Shown: positions 15,666 to 24,520, numbered from the stretch's first letter. The stretch is DNA of 33,164 nucleotides from Octadecabacter sp. (GCA_018608045.1 JABBAI010000066.1:1-33164), one strand, 5' to 3'. Program-made: numbers and translations. The notes: generated by a model from the sequence alone, not told the origin.

Positions 15666-17000
15666 ATGGCCCAAGCCATGAAAATCGCGATCGTTGATGA
15701 TGAACAAGACATGCGCCAGTCCATTTCGCAGTGGCTTGCGTTGTCTGGATACGACACCGAAACCTATCCCAGTGCGGAAGACGCGCTAAAGGGCATTGGT
15801 ACCGATTACCCTGGTTTCGTGGTCAGCGACATCAAGATGCCGGGCATGGACGGGATGCAGTTTCTCAAGAAGCTCAAGGGCGTCGACAGCTCCCTTCCTG
15901 TTATAATGATCACGGGCCACGGTGATGTGCCAATGGCCGTTGAAGCGATGCGCATCGGCGCGTTCGATTTTCTTGAAAAGCCGTTCAACCCCGACCGCAT
16001 GACCGAATTGGCCAAAAAGGCCACGATTGCGCGGCGCCTGACGCTGGATAACCGTGAATTGCGCCGCGAGTTGAGCGATGGCGGGGCGCTGATGAAAAAG
16101 CTGATCGGCGCGTCCCCCGTGATGGAGCGTTTGAAGGAAGATATCCTCGACCTTGGTCAAGCCGATGGTCATGTGCTGATCGAAGGCGAAACAGGCACGG
16201 GTAAAACCCTTGTGGCGCACGCGCTGCATGCTGTTGGTGCGCGTGCCAGCAAGAAGTTCGTTTTGATTTCATGTGCGGCCTATGAAGACGAGGCCTTGGC
16301 CAGACGCCTGTTCGGTCCCGCAGGGCAGGATGACCCGATCCCCGCGATCGAAGAAGCGCGCGGCGGTACATTGGTGCTTGAGGATGTTGAGGCCTTGTCA
16401 GAGACCAACCAAGCGCGGCTGCTGACAGCGATCAACGAACAGGGTACGCCCGCAGAAACTCGCATTGTCGCGATCTGCAACTTGCAGGACGAAGGCAAAA
16501 CCTGCGAAAGCGTGCTGCGCAACGATCTGTTTTATCGCCTTGCGGCGTTGCGGATTACGGTGCCGCCCTTGCGTGCGCGCGGCGAAGATATTCTGACGTT
16601 GTTTACTCGTCTGGGCGAAGGATTTGCAGACGAATACGGCTGCGATGCCCCCGAAGTCAGCGCGCAAGAAGCCGCGCAATTGCTGCAAGCGCCTTGGCCC
16701 GGCAACGTGCGCCAGCTTTATAATGTGGCTGAACGGGCAGTGCTCCAAAACCGTCGCGGCACGGGGACCATCGCGTCGCTGTTGATGGCCGATGACGACG
16801 AAAGTCAGCCCGCGATCACAACTGAGGGCAAACCGCTTAAGGAATTCGTGGAAGCGTTTGAACGCATGTTGATCGACAACACCATGCGCCGCCATAAGGG
16901 CAGCATCGTGAATGTCATGGAAGAACTTTGCCTGCCGCGCCGCACCCTGAACGAGAAGATGGCGAAATACAGTCTGCATCGGTCCGACTATTTAGGTTAA
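15666..17000 (+). CDS. dctD: DctD-type response regulator lacking GAFTGA (first pair)
   Basis: An NtrC-family regulator of 444 residues: receiver domain (phospho-acceptor Asp55 in VVSDIKMPG), AAA+ domain and a Fis-type helix-turn-helix (NVMEELCLPRRTLNEKM). Walker A is intact (GETGTGKT, 174-181), as is WPGNVRQL. Between RLFG (214-217) and GGTL (233-236) only 15 residues remain where sigma54 activators have about 21, and the GAFTGA loop is missing. Walker B reads LVLEDV rather than the usual LFLDEI. Loss of GAFTGA means it probably does not remodel sigma54 holoenzyme. Rhodobacter NtrC is a known relative that lost this motif and works with the housekeeping polymerase. The rne leader follows, with no dct transporter nearby. 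Confidence 0.85.
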   Translation: MAQAMKIAIVDDEQDMRQSISQWLALSGYDTETYPSAEDALKGIGTDYPGFVVSDIKMPGMDGMQFLKKLKGVDSSLPVIMITGHGDVPMAVEAMRIGAFDFLEKPFNPDRMTELAKKATIARRLTLDNRELRRELSDGGALMKKLIGASPVMERLKEDILDLGQADGHVLIEGETGTGKTLVAHALHAVGARASKKFVLISCAAYEDEALARRLFGPAGQDDPIPAIEEARGGTLVLEDVEALSETNQARLLTAINEQGTPAETRIVAICNLQDEGKTCESVLRNDLFYRLAALRITVPPLRARGEDILTLFTRLGEGFADEYGCDAPEVSAQEAAQLLQAPWPGNVRQLYNVAERAVLQNRRGTGTIASLLMADDDESQPAITTEGKPLKEFVEAFERMLIDNTMRRHKGSIVNVMEELCLPRRTLNEKMAKYSLHRSDYLG

Positions 17001-17596
17001 TACTGGCCGGCCGCGATAGCGCCTAAGCACACTAACGAGCGAGATGATCGGTCGTCCTAGGGTCAGGTTTTTAGGGCAGTAGACACGTTTGTCACTTTGG
17101 GCTCAGGTCAGATTTGTGTAATTCACACCGCAACCACGGTGCGAACGGGGCTGAAACAGAAAGATTTGCCGAATTTCTGGCGATGTCGGTGCATCTAGAT
17201 CAGTTTCAGATTGTAAAGTGACCCCATTCCACCCTATGTATGAACTACGGGCGGTTGCCATGACGCTATGCGCAAAATCCCGGTGAGTTTTTCTGTTTCA
17301 GGTTTGAGTGACGGTTCCGTCATCCCCTAAACAGACCGAAAGAATGTGGTTCCTTTATGGAACCAGATGAATAGCCCACGGTGATGACGGACAATCAGAT
17401 CGCTGAGGGCCTTGAACGGGCTGCTTTTTAAGCAGTCGGAGACCAACGCGATGATCCGCGCGACATTAAATAGCGAGAGAGCAGGGGGCCTTTATGCCTT
17501 CGCATCCGCTGTCGGCGCAATCGCCTTAATTGGACATGAACAATCGGCTGTGGCCCCTTCGGGGGGTGCTAACCCGTTGTCATGCAACAGGAATCA
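17001..17596 (+). promoter_or_regulatory. Long intergenic region and probable hairpin-rich 5' leader of rne
   Basis: About 600 bases without a convincing gene. The part nearest rne contains several simple hairpins: TGACGG/CCGTCA near 17311-17324; TGGTTCC (17347-17353) with GGAACCA (17359-17365) around TTTAT; and CTGCTT (17421-17426) with AAGCAG (17430-17435) around TTT. AT-rich, single-stranded-looking loops of this kind are good RNase E targets. In E. coli, RNase E shortens its own message by acting on a long structured rne leader. I infer similar autoregulation here. The transcription start is not identified. Confidence 0.5.
17151..17301. repeat. Separated 12-bp inverted repeat upstream of rne
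   Basis: CTGAAACAGAAA (17151-17162) has an exact reverse complement, TTTCTGTTTCAG (17290-17301). A shorter pair, GTCACTTT (17091-17098) and AAAGTGAC (17215-17222), is nested across it. They could close a large RNA domain in the leader, or be the worn ends of an old mobile element. No transposase frame remains between them. Confidence 0.4.
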
Positions 17597-20290
17597 ATGG
17601 CTAAGAAAATGCTTATCGATGCCACCCACGCGGAAGAAACACGCGTTGTTGTGGTTGATGGAAACAAAGTTGAGGAATTCGACTTTGAAACCCAAACTCG
17701 CCGGCAGCTTGCTGGCAACATCTATCTCGCAAAAGTAACACGGGTCGAACCGTCGCTTCAGGCGGCGTTCATCGACTACGGTGGCAATCGCCACGGGTTT
17801 TTGGCGTTCAACGAAATCCACCCTGACTACTATCAGATTCCGGTCGCGGACCGCGAAGCGCTGATCGCTGAGGAAAAAGCCTACGCTGATCAGCAAAAGG
17901 CTGAAGCAGAAGCCGAGGCCGAAAAGCCCAAGCGCACGCGCCGCCGTCGCAAGCCCAAAGCGGCTGAGATTGAGGTCGAGGATGCCGTTGTAACGGCTGA
18001 ACCTGCTGAAATGTCCGAGGATGAAACATCTGGCGACATCGCTGGCATGGAAACGATCGACCTCGAAGAGGGATCATCCCCGATGGAGACCGTCGCAGAG
18101 ACACCGGTTGAAACACCAGCGTCCGACGATGAGGCCGATGCGGAATCCGGATCGGATGATGATGACAGCGACGATGATGCTGGCACGGACGCGACCGACA
18201 AAGATGAAAACATCGAAAGCGTCGCGGATGAAGACGACGCCGAAGACGTGCGCCCTGTGCGTAAGCCGCGCCCGAAGCGGTATAAGATTCAGGAAGTCAT
18301 CAAAGTTCGCCAGATCCTTTTGATCCAAGTGGTTAAAGAAGAACGCGGCAACAAGGGTGCTGCGTTGACGACATACCTATCTTTGGCGGGTCGCTACTGC
18401 GTCCTGATGCCAAACACCGCCCGTGGTGGTGGTATTTCGCGCAAGATCACGAACGCTGCGGATCGCAAAAAGCTCAAGGCGATTGCCAATGAAATGTCTG
18501 TGCCCGAGGGCGCAGGTCTGATCATTCGCACCGCGGGTTCCCAGCGCACCAAGACCGAAATCAAACGCGATTATGAATACCTGCAACGCCTGTGGGAACA
18601 AATCCGCGAATTGACGCTGAAATCTTCGGCGCCTGCGCAGATTTACGAAGAAGGCAATCTGATCAAACGGTCTATCCGCGATCTGTATTCAAAAGAGATC
18701 GACGAAGTGATCGTTGAGGGTGAGGGCGGCTACCGCACCGCCAAGGACTTCATGAAAATGATCATGCCGTCCCACGCCAAGAACGTGACAAATTACAAAG
18801 AGCAGATGCCGCTGTTTGCACGCCACCAGATCGAATCTTATCTGTCTGGCATGTTCAACCCGACCGTGCAGCTGCCCTCTGGCGGTTACATCGTGATCGA
18901 CATGACCGAAGCGCTTGTGGCGGTTGACGTGAACTCTGGTCGTGCGACCAAAGAAGGCAGCATTGAACAGACAGCAACCAAGACCAACCTTGAGGCTGCC
19001 GCCGAAGTGGCGCGCCAATTGCGTCTGCGTGACCTTGCGGGCCTGATTGTCATCGACTTCATCGACATGGACGAACGTCGCAACAACGCGGCTGTCGAAA
19101 AGATGATGAAAGACAAGCTGAAGACCGATCGCGCGCGCATTCAGGTGGGCCGCATTTCCGGTTTCGGCCTGATGGAAATGTCGCGCCAGCGGTTGCGTCC
19201 AGGTATGTTGGAATCCACGACCAAGCCATGTTCCCATTGTCACGGCACGGGCCTGTTGCGGTCCGACGATACCGTCGCTTTGGGCATCTTGCGCCAGCTT
19301 GAAGAAGAAGGCGTGCGCGGTCGCTCCAAAGAGGTTCTGGTCAAGGTTCCAACGATCATCGCGAACTATTTGATGAACCAGAAGCGCGAACACGTGGCCC
19401 AGATCGAAACACGTTACGGGTTGTCCGTCTGTGTCGAAGGGGACCCGCACATGGTGTCGCCTGATTTCACGGTCGAAAAGTTCAAGACCGCCAGCCGCAT
19501 CGTGGCCGAAGTCGTCGCACCTGCCGTGATCTCGTCTGACACAGCCGTGATGACCGATGTGGAAGAGACCGTTGAACAAGCCGAGGAGCAGACAACTGCA
19601 CCGACGCCTGAGGCCCAAGATGGCGATGCGCCCACCAAAAAGCGCCGTCGTCGACGTCGCCGTCGTCGCGGTGGCGGTGGTGGTGAAAACGCTGAAGCCA
19701 ACGGCGAGGGTACTACCTCTTCTGACGACGGTCAGGTGGCCGCGCAAAGCGATCCTCAAGGGGACACGCAGACAGATGCGCAAGCCACGGCCGCGGATGA
19801 AACGCCTGTCGAGGCGACTGAAGACGCGCCAAAACCAAAACGGACACGAAGCCGTCGCAAGAAATCAGATGACGTATCTGCAGAGGCGACCGTTGAAGAG
19901 GCTGCTGTTGTGACCGAGGATGCACCTGCCGAGAAGCCCAAGCGCACGCGCAGCCGTCGGAAAAAAGCGGATGAGCCAGTCGTTGAGGCGGTTGAGGATG
20001 CAGCACCTGTTGCTGAGGAAGCACCCGTCGAAAAGCCAAAGCGCGCACCGCGCAGTCGTAAGAAGCCGGTTGTCGCTGAGGCCGCAGTTGCTGAACCGAC
20101 TGTCGCGCCTGAAGCGGCCCCGGTAGAAGACGCCGCACCAGCCGAAAAGCCAAAGCGCGTTCGCAAAACGACATCTACGGCCAAGGCTGAACCCGAAGCT
20201 GCGCCGGAAACCAAAGCCGCTGAACCAGAAGCGGAAAAGGCGGATGACAAGCCAAGGAAACGCGGTTGGTGGTCTATGGGTGGACGTTAA
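17597..20290 (+). CDS. rne: Ribonuclease E, degradosome scaffold
   Basis: The essential endoribonuclease for mRNA turnover and rRNA/tRNA processing. The 897-residue protein starts MAKKMLIDATHAEETRVVVVDG; an ATG five codons upstream is possible, but ACAGGA favours this start. The S1 domain is split by an acidic, low-complexity insert (about 85-228). The DNase I-like site has Asp444 (AVDVNSG) and Asp487 (VIDFIDM), 43 residues apart as in E. coli (303/346). The zinc-link is Cys545/Cys548 (CSHCHGTG). The tail after about 600 is disordered, with four basic KPKR-type motifs (746, 780, 813, 851) and one more inside the S1 insert (110). It ends RGWWSMGGR; a C-terminal GWW motif anchors PNPase in Caulobacter, so the same is likely here. 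Confidence 0.97.
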   Translation: MAKKMLIDATHAEETRVVVVDGNKVEEFDFETQTRRQLAGNIYLAKVTRVEPSLQAAFIDYGGNRHGFLAFNEIHPDYYQIPVADREALIAEEKAYADQQKAEAEAEAEKPKRTRRRRKPKAAEIEVEDAVVTAEPAEMSEDETSGDIAGMETIDLEEGSSPMETVAETPVETPASDDEADAESGSDDDDSDDDAGTDATDKDENIESVADEDDAEDVRPVRKPRPKRYKIQEVIKVRQILLIQVVKEERGNKGAALTTYLSLAGRYCVLMPNTARGGGISRKITNAADRKKLKAIANEMSVPEGAGLIIRTAGSQRTKTEIKRDYEYLQRLWEQIRELTLKSSAPAQIYEEGNLIKRSIRDLYSKEIDEVIVEGEGGYRTAKDFMKMIMPSHAKNVTNYKEQMPLFARHQIESYLSGMFNPTVQLPSGGYIVIDMTEALVAVDVNSGRATKEGSIEQTATKTNLEAAAEVARQLRLRDLAGLIVIDFIDMDERRNNAAVEKMMKDKLKTDRARIQVGRISGFGLMEMSRQRLRPGMLESTTKPCSHCHGTGLLRSDDTVALGILRQLEEEGVRGRSKEVLVKVPTIIANYLMNQKREHVAQIETRYGLSVCVEGDPHMVSPDFTVEKFKTASRIVAEVVAPAVISSDTAVMTDVEETVEQAEEQTTAPTPEAQDGDAPTKKRRRRRRRRRGGGGGENAEANGEGTTSSDDGQVAAQSDPQGDTQTDAQATAADETPVEATEDAPKPKRTRSRRKKSDDVSAEATVEEAAVVTEDAPAEKPKRTRSRRKKADEPVVEAVEDAAPVAEEAPVEKPKRAPRSRKKPVVAEAAVAEPTVAPEAAPVEDAAPAEKPKRVRKTTSTAKAEPEAAPETKAAEPEAEKADDKPRKRGWWSMGGR

Positions 20291-20330
20291 GCCGTTACTT
20301 GAAAAACACCAGATAACGCATTGAAATTAC

Positions 20331-20363
20331 ACGCCGTTGTGGGAAACCATGGCGGCGTTTTTA
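20331..20363 (+). terminator. Rho-independent terminator of rne
   Basis: Bases 20331-20342 and 20347-20358 form a 12-bp stem, allowing three G-U pairs, capped by a GAAA tetraloop and followed by TTTTTA. It lies 40 bp after the rne stop. Its T-tract runs into the stop codon of the convergent tusA-like gene. Confidence 0.85.
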
Positions 20364-20579
20364 TGTCCGCTTAATAACGTAAATCTGATATTCACCAGCA
20401 TCTGATTGCGACACGAGGCGATGGCCCGCCTCAGTGCAAAAATGCGGGATATCAATCACGGCGATGGGATCGTCCGCCCATATTGTGACAACCGTGCCGT
20501 GGGCGACACCGCGCAACGCTTTCGCGGTGCGTAAAACGGGCAAGGGGCACATCAGGCCACGTGTATCAATCACATCCAT
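20361..20579 (-). CDS. TusA-family sulfurtransferase
   Basis: A 72-residue sulfur-carrier protein. The start MDVIDTRGLMCPLPVLRTAKAL carries the family's CPxP motif with the active Cys11, and VTIWADDPIAVIDIPHFC is the second strand-helix unit. TusA-like proteins bind a persulfide and relay sulfur for tRNA thiolation, molybdenum cofactor or other pathways; the partner is not visible. A longer frame exists upstream, but it enters the ccdA promoter, and the chosen ATG gives the normal family N-terminus. It is divergent from ccdA, a thiol-redox protein, and convergent with rne. A second Cys in DIPHFC is typical of the YedF-like branch. Confidence 0.85.
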   Translation of the reverse strand: MDVIDTRGLMCPLPVLRTAKALRGVAHGTVVTIWADDPIAVIDIPHFCTEAGHRLVSQSDAGEYQIYVIKRT

Positions 20580-20691
20580 GCACCCGATTTGGCGCGGGGC
20601 GGCGTAAAAGTCCACCGCGCTGAAATACAATTCAACGCTGATGCGATTATCTGTCGCGTGACGCCGCCCGTTGCACGCGATAAGAGGATGC

Positions 20692-21447
20692 ATGTTTGAG
20701 ACCGAAACCTTCCTCGCAGCGTCCTTGCTTCCCGCGTTCCTGATCGCGTTTTCGGCGGGTATTCTGTCATTCCTGAGCCCCTGCGTGCTGCCGATCGTGC
20801 CGCCCTACCTTGCCTATATGGGCGGGGTCAGTGTCACAGAGATGGAAGATGACAAAGACGCGCGCAAAAGGGCTGTTGTTGCGGCGTTGTTCTTTGTTCT
20901 GGGGCTGTCGACGGTGTTTTTGATCCTTGGGGCCGGGGCGTCGGCCTTGGGGCGCACTTTGCTGGGCTATCAAACTTATTTGCAAATGGGGGCGGGCGTT
21001 GTTGTCATCATCTTTGGCCTGCATTTTCTTGGCCTGTTTCGCCTGAAGTTTCTGGATCGTGAAATGCGGGTCGACGCTGGCGATCAGGGGGGGTCGGCCT
21101 TTGGTGCATACTTCCTTGGTCTTGCGTTTGCGTTTGGCTGGACACCTTGCCTCGGCCCAATCCTGTCCGCGATCCTGAGCCTTGCATCTGGCGCAGGCGA
21201 CGCTGGAAAAGGCGCCGCTTTGCTGGGCACCTACGCCGTGGGCCTTGGCGTTCCCTTCCTTTTGGTCGCGGCGTTCTTCCCGCAAATGAAGCGCCCCATG
21301 GCATGGATGAAACGCAACATGGGCGTGATTGAAAAGACGTCTGGCGTTTTGCTCATCGTTGTTGGATTGGCGATGGCAACGGGGTTCTTGACGGTCTTCG
21401 CGTATTGGATGCTCGAAGCGGTGCCGTTCCTTGCGGTGTTTGGTTAA
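20692..21447 (+). CDS. ccdA: Cytochrome c biogenesis protein CcdA
   Basis: An inner-membrane thiol-disulfide transporter that moves electrons from cytoplasmic thioredoxin to periplasmic proteins for cytochrome c haem attachment. The 251-residue protein has about six hydrophobic segments and the two redox cysteines in their conserved contexts: Cys31 in LSPCVLP and Cys153 in WTPCLGP. Length and both motifs match CcdA rather than full DsbD. The ATG at 20692 has AAGAGG just upstream; an in-frame ATG seven codons earlier is less well placed. Substrate proteins such as CcmG are not encoded nearby. Confidence 0.93.
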   Translation: MFETETFLAASLLPAFLIAFSAGILSFLSPCVLPIVPPYLAYMGGVSVTEMEDDKDARKRAVVAALFFVLGLSTVFLILGAGASALGRTLLGYQTYLQMGAGVVVIIFGLHFLGLFRLKFLDREMRVDAGDQGGSAFGAYFLGLAFAFGWTPCLGPILSAILSLASGAGDAGKGAALLGTYAVGLGVPFLLVAAFFPQMKRPMAWMKRNMGVIEKTSGVLLIVVGLAMATGFLTVFAYWMLEAVPFLAVFG

Positions 21448-21547
21448 CACGACCATATTCTTGTCGAAATTTGTCGCTATACTAGGGCTAACCTAAGGGC
21501 GGCGGGCAAGGGATCAGGCACAACATATACAGGTCAAAAAGCGGCGG

Positions 21548-22801
21548 GTGTTCTACATCCCTGGCTATGATCCGATCCATCCGCGCCGCTACAGAGAACT
21601 GTATCGTACTGAATCCAAGTCACAATCTGAAATTTCGGGCTACGACATCGGTATCGCACCGAAAACGGGCGAACACTATGGCTGGCGGGTTGAGGCGCGT
21701 ATGGAAGGGCAATCCACAGACGCTGATATTGACGTCCTTGTGTGGTCGGACATCGTGCGCGGGTCCATGTCATCGAGTATTCCTGCAACCTACCTCCAAC
21801 TGGTACGGACCGCGTGGACCTATATCACGACAGGTGCGTTGCGCCGTTTAATGTGGTTGCGCAAGGGGCCGGTGATTGCAGCCTTGTATCCGGTTGGAAT
21901 GTTGATTTTGCAACTTGCCGTGGCTGCGCTGTTGGGGCTGTGGGCAGGGAAATTATTGGCTTGGGCGCTGACAAGTGGCGCGCAAATGATCATTGGATTG
22001 TTTGGGGGCGGTGATACGTTCGACCTCGATTTTTCAATTCTTCTTTTCGGGCGGACAGTGGCGCAATGGGCGCTTGGCGCGTGGGTGGCGTGGTCCGTGT
22101 TGCGTTGGTTCAAGAAGAAGGATGGTAAGTTTTTCGCCCATTATCTGATGCATGACTACGCGTATTCAGCGCACTATAATGGAGCTAATCCGCCTCAACT
22201 TGAGGATCGGATGGCTGATTTTCGGGCGACCATAAGTGCGGCGATGGACGATGATGTCGATGAAGTTTTGGTCGTTGGCCATTCGTCTGGCGCGCATTTG
22301 GCCGTGTCGATCCTGTCTGATTTGATCCGCGAGGGCGGTGTGGTAAAAGATGGCCCCGCATTAAGTTTCCTTAGCCTTGGACAAGTCGTTCCCATGGTCA
22401 GTTTCCTTCCCAAAGCAGACCGTCTGCGCGCCGACTTGCACTACTTGTCGACCAGGGATGAGCTAACTTGGGTCGATGTCACAGCCCCTGGTGACGGGTG
22501 TGCGTTCGCGCTGTGTGATCCTGTTGCCGTGTCTGGCGTCGCACCTGAGGGGCAAAAATGGCCGCTGGTGATTTCGGCAGCCTTCACGCAAACGCTGTCA
22601 CCGGAACGCTGGAAGGAACTCCGCTGGAAATTCTTCCGTCTGCACTTTCAATACCTGTGCGCCTTTGATCGCGTCGGGGATTATGATTATTTCCGCATCA
22701 CGGCTGGCGCGATGACGCTGGGTGATCGGTTCGCCAATCGCGCACCTTCAAAATCACGCATTGATGTGGCCGCGTCCAAATTCACGAGCATGAATACGTG
22801 A
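21548..22801 (+). CDS. Membrane-anchored alpha/beta-hydrolase-like protein
   Basis: A 417-residue protein starting from GTG with FYIPGYDPIHPRRYRELY. A hydrophobic region at about residues 110-195 holds two or more membrane spans. After these comes the nucleophile elbow GHSSGAH with Ser246, which marks an alpha/beta-hydrolase fold. The substrate is unknown; an esterase or lipase role on membrane lipids would fit. No ATG lies between the upstream in-frame stop at 21494 and the GTG, so the start is probably right, although its Shine-Dalgarno sequence is weak. The stop overlaps the cytochrome P450 GTG start in GTGA, so the two are probably made together and may act on the same compound. Confidence 0.7.
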   Translation: MFYIPGYDPIHPRRYRELYRTESKSQSEISGYDIGIAPKTGEHYGWRVEARMEGQSTDADIDVLVWSDIVRGSMSSSIPATYLQLVRTAWTYITTGALRRLMWLRKGPVIAALYPVGMLILQLAVAALLGLWAGKLLAWALTSGAQMIIGLFGGGDTFDLDFSILLFGRTVAQWALGAWVAWSVLRWFKKKDGKFFAHYLMHDYAYSAHYNGANPPQLEDRMADFRATISAAMDDDVDEVLVVGHSSGAHLAVSILSDLIREGGVVKDGPALSFLSLGQVVPMVSFLPKADRLRADLHYLSTRDELTWVDVTAPGDGCAFALCDPVAVSGVAPEGQKWPLVISAAFTQTLSPERWKELRWKFFRLHFQYLCAFDRVGDYDYFRITAGAMTLGDRFANRAPSKSRIDVAASKFTSMNT

Positions 22802-24138
22802 TCCCGCCCAAGCCCCCCGCACGACCCGAAAAGGTATCGCTGTGGCGCTATATGAAACTGTTTCGTGCGGACATTTTATCGGCCCAACCGGCAAAGCTGT
22901 ATCGCGCATGGATGGCCGAGTTCAAAACGCCTTTCTTTCGCAGCTACCTCGCCAATGATCTCGAGCTGGTAAAAAGGGTTTTGAAAGACCGGCCCGACGA
23001 TTTTCCAAAATCCGATCGTATCGGGGCAGGGCTGCGCCCGCTTCTTGGCAATTCGGTGTTTTTGACAAATGGTGAGGTTTGGAAACGCCAACGCCGCATT
23101 ATTGATCCCGCGTTTGAGGGCGGGCGGCTGCGCGATGCATATGGCGGCATGTATGCGGCGGGGCAGGCGGCTGTGGTGCGGATGCAATCCAACCTCGGCG
23201 TTCAGGACATTGAACTCGAAACATCCCATGCCGCCGCCGACGTCATCTTTCGCACGTTGTTTTCCATCCCGATTGAGGACGAAACCGCGACGGCGGTTTT
23301 TGAAAAGTTTCGCGATCATCAGCGGACCCAGCCGATCCTGAACCTCGCCGCGTTTATTCCCGGTCCTAAATGGATGCCCCGGTTCTTCAGCCGCTCGACC
23401 AAGGACACGGCCGCCGATATTCGTCGATTGATCACCGATTTAACGCAGCGCCGCATGGATGCTATCAAGGCGGGGACAGCGCCTGACGACCTCGCGACCA
23501 AAATCATGACCACGCAAGATCCTGAAACGGGCGCGACATTTAGCACGGATGAAATAGTCGATCAGGTCGCGATCTTTTTCCTCGCGGGGCATGAAACGTC
23601 AGCGTCGGCTTTGGCGTGGACGTTGTATTTGCTTGCGATGTATCCCGACTGGCAGGACAAATTGGCTGAGGAAGGTGCGGCGCTGACGTCCGATTTTTCT
23701 TCTGTCTCAAAATTGCGCCAGACCCGTGATGTCTTTCGCGAAGGGCTTCGATTGTATCCGCCTGTGCCGATGATGGTTCGTGAAACGGCCTGTCCCGAAA
23801 CGATGCGCAACCGCGCCGCCCCCAAAGGCAGTCAGATCGTGCTAAGCCCGTGGCATCTGCACCGCCACGAACGGCTGTGGGACAATCCTGACGGGTTTGA
23901 TCCGACGCGGTGGGGGACCGAGAACGGTAAAAAATGCCAGCGCGACGCCTATATCCCGTTTTCGAGCGGTCCGCGCGTCTGCACGGGGGCAGGGTTTGCG
24001 ATGGTCGAAGGGGTTTTATTGTTAGCGATGCTGACGCGCCAGTTCCGGTTTGAAGTGACAGACAAAGTGCCTGTGCCCGTGGCACATTTGACCGTGCGCG
24101 CCAAAGACGGCATCTGGTTGAACGTGACCAAACGCTAG
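22798..24138 (+). CDS. Cytochrome P450 (translationally coupled to the hydrolase)
   Basis: A 446-residue haem monooxygenase. The I-helix oxygen-activation motif AGHETS (263-268), the K-helix ExxR (Glu315-Arg318 in EGLRLYPP) and the haem loop PFSSGPRVCTGAGF with the thiolate ligand Cys395 are all intact. The PERF-like DPTRWG segment is also present. The N-terminus has no membrane anchor, so it is soluble or peripheral. Length and the EGLRLYPP style resemble fatty-acid, terpenoid or carotenoid hydroxylases more than the short actinobacterial type, but the substrate cannot be named. No ferredoxin or reductase gene is adjacent. It starts with GTG inside the hydrolase stop and overlaps the convergent RHH gene by four bases. 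Confidence 0.92.
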   Translation: MIPPKPPARPEKVSLWRYMKLFRADILSAQPAKLYRAWMAEFKTPFFRSYLANDLELVKRVLKDRPDDFPKSDRIGAGLRPLLGNSVFLTNGEVWKRQRRIIDPAFEGGRLRDAYGGMYAAGQAAVVRMQSNLGVQDIELETSHAAADVIFRTLFSIPIEDETATAVFEKFRDHQRTQPILNLAAFIPGPKWMPRFFSRSTKDTAADIRRLITDLTQRRMDAIKAGTAPDDLATKIMTTQDPETGATFSTDEIVDQVAIFFLAGHETSASALAWTLYLLAMYPDWQDKLAEEGAALTSDFSSVSKLRQTRDVFREGLRLYPPVPMMVRETACPETMRNRAAPKGSQIVLSPWHLHRHERLWDNPDGFDPTRWGTENGKKCQRDAYIPFSSGPRVCTGAGFAMVEGVLLLAMLTRQFRFEVTDKVPVPVAHLTVRAKDGIWLNVTKR

Positions 24139-24347
24139 GTTTGTAGGGTTTTCAAAACAAACACGCGGATCGCTGAGGCAAGGCCAACGTCGCCGCGCGC
24201 TTCGTCTATTTCAATGGCCAGTCCGTTCAGGGTCTTGTCGCTTTGATCTGCGATCTCGCGAAACGCATCCCAAAATTCCGGTTCCAGCGACACGGATGTT
24301 CGGTGCCCGCGCAAGGTGACCGAATGTTTTACGGGGCGGGTGGTCAT
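24135..24347 (-). CDS. Ribbon-helix-helix domain protein
   Basis: A 70-residue protein of the RHH_4 type: an HRTSVSLEPEFWDAFREIA strand-helix segment, then a second helix ending IRVFVLKTL. Such proteins usually bind DNA as dimers through the paired strand and often repress their own operon. The ATG overlaps the stop of the DUF4169 gene upstream in ATGA, placing it as the last gene of the fumC-DUF4169-RHH chain. Targets are unknown. Convergent overlap with the P450 stop is four bases. Confidence 0.85.
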   Translation of the reverse strand: MTTRPVKHSVTLRGHRTSVSLEPEFWDAFREIADQSDKTLNGLAIEIDEARGDVGLASAIRVFVLKTLQT

Positions 24348-24520
24348 TCATCCTCAAACTTTAACTGATCAAGGCGTGCGCTGGCTTGGGCGTCGCGGGC
24401 CGCTTCGGCCAGTCGTTCGGCCTTGGTGCGCCCGTGTTTGGCGGCGTTCTGATCAGCCTCGGTCTTTTTGGTCGTCAGATCGCGCGCCTTTTTGAATTTG
24501 TTCAGGTTGACGACCGTCAT
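24344..24520 (-). CDS. DUF4169 family small protein, 58 aa
   Basis: A small basic, helical protein beginning MTVVNLNKFKKARDL and rich in Lys, Arg and Ala (GRTKAERLAEAARDAQASAR); this matches the DUF4169 family as I know it. It has no signal peptide or membrane segment. Its ATG begins at the base directly after the fumC stop codon, and its stop overlaps the RHH start, so all three are tightly coupled. The function is unknown; the highly charged helix could bind nucleic acid or a partner protein. Confidence 0.8.
   Translation of the reverse strand: MTVVNLNKFKKARDLTTKKTEADQNAAKHGRTKAERLAEAARDAQASARLDQLKFEDE

Noticed and set aside
17006-17013. GGCCGGCC after the first dctD, considered as a terminator
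   Set aside because: A short self-complementary string with no loop and no T-tract is not a convincing terminator.
17041-17230. Possible remnant of an insertion sequence between dctD and rne
   Set aside because: Short inverted repeats are present, but translating the stretch gave no transposase-like frame and no target duplication was visible.
18689-19783. A 364-residue antisense frame within rne
   Set aside because: It is a shadow of rne: it is His/Arg rich, matches no family and reflects codon bias of the sense strand.
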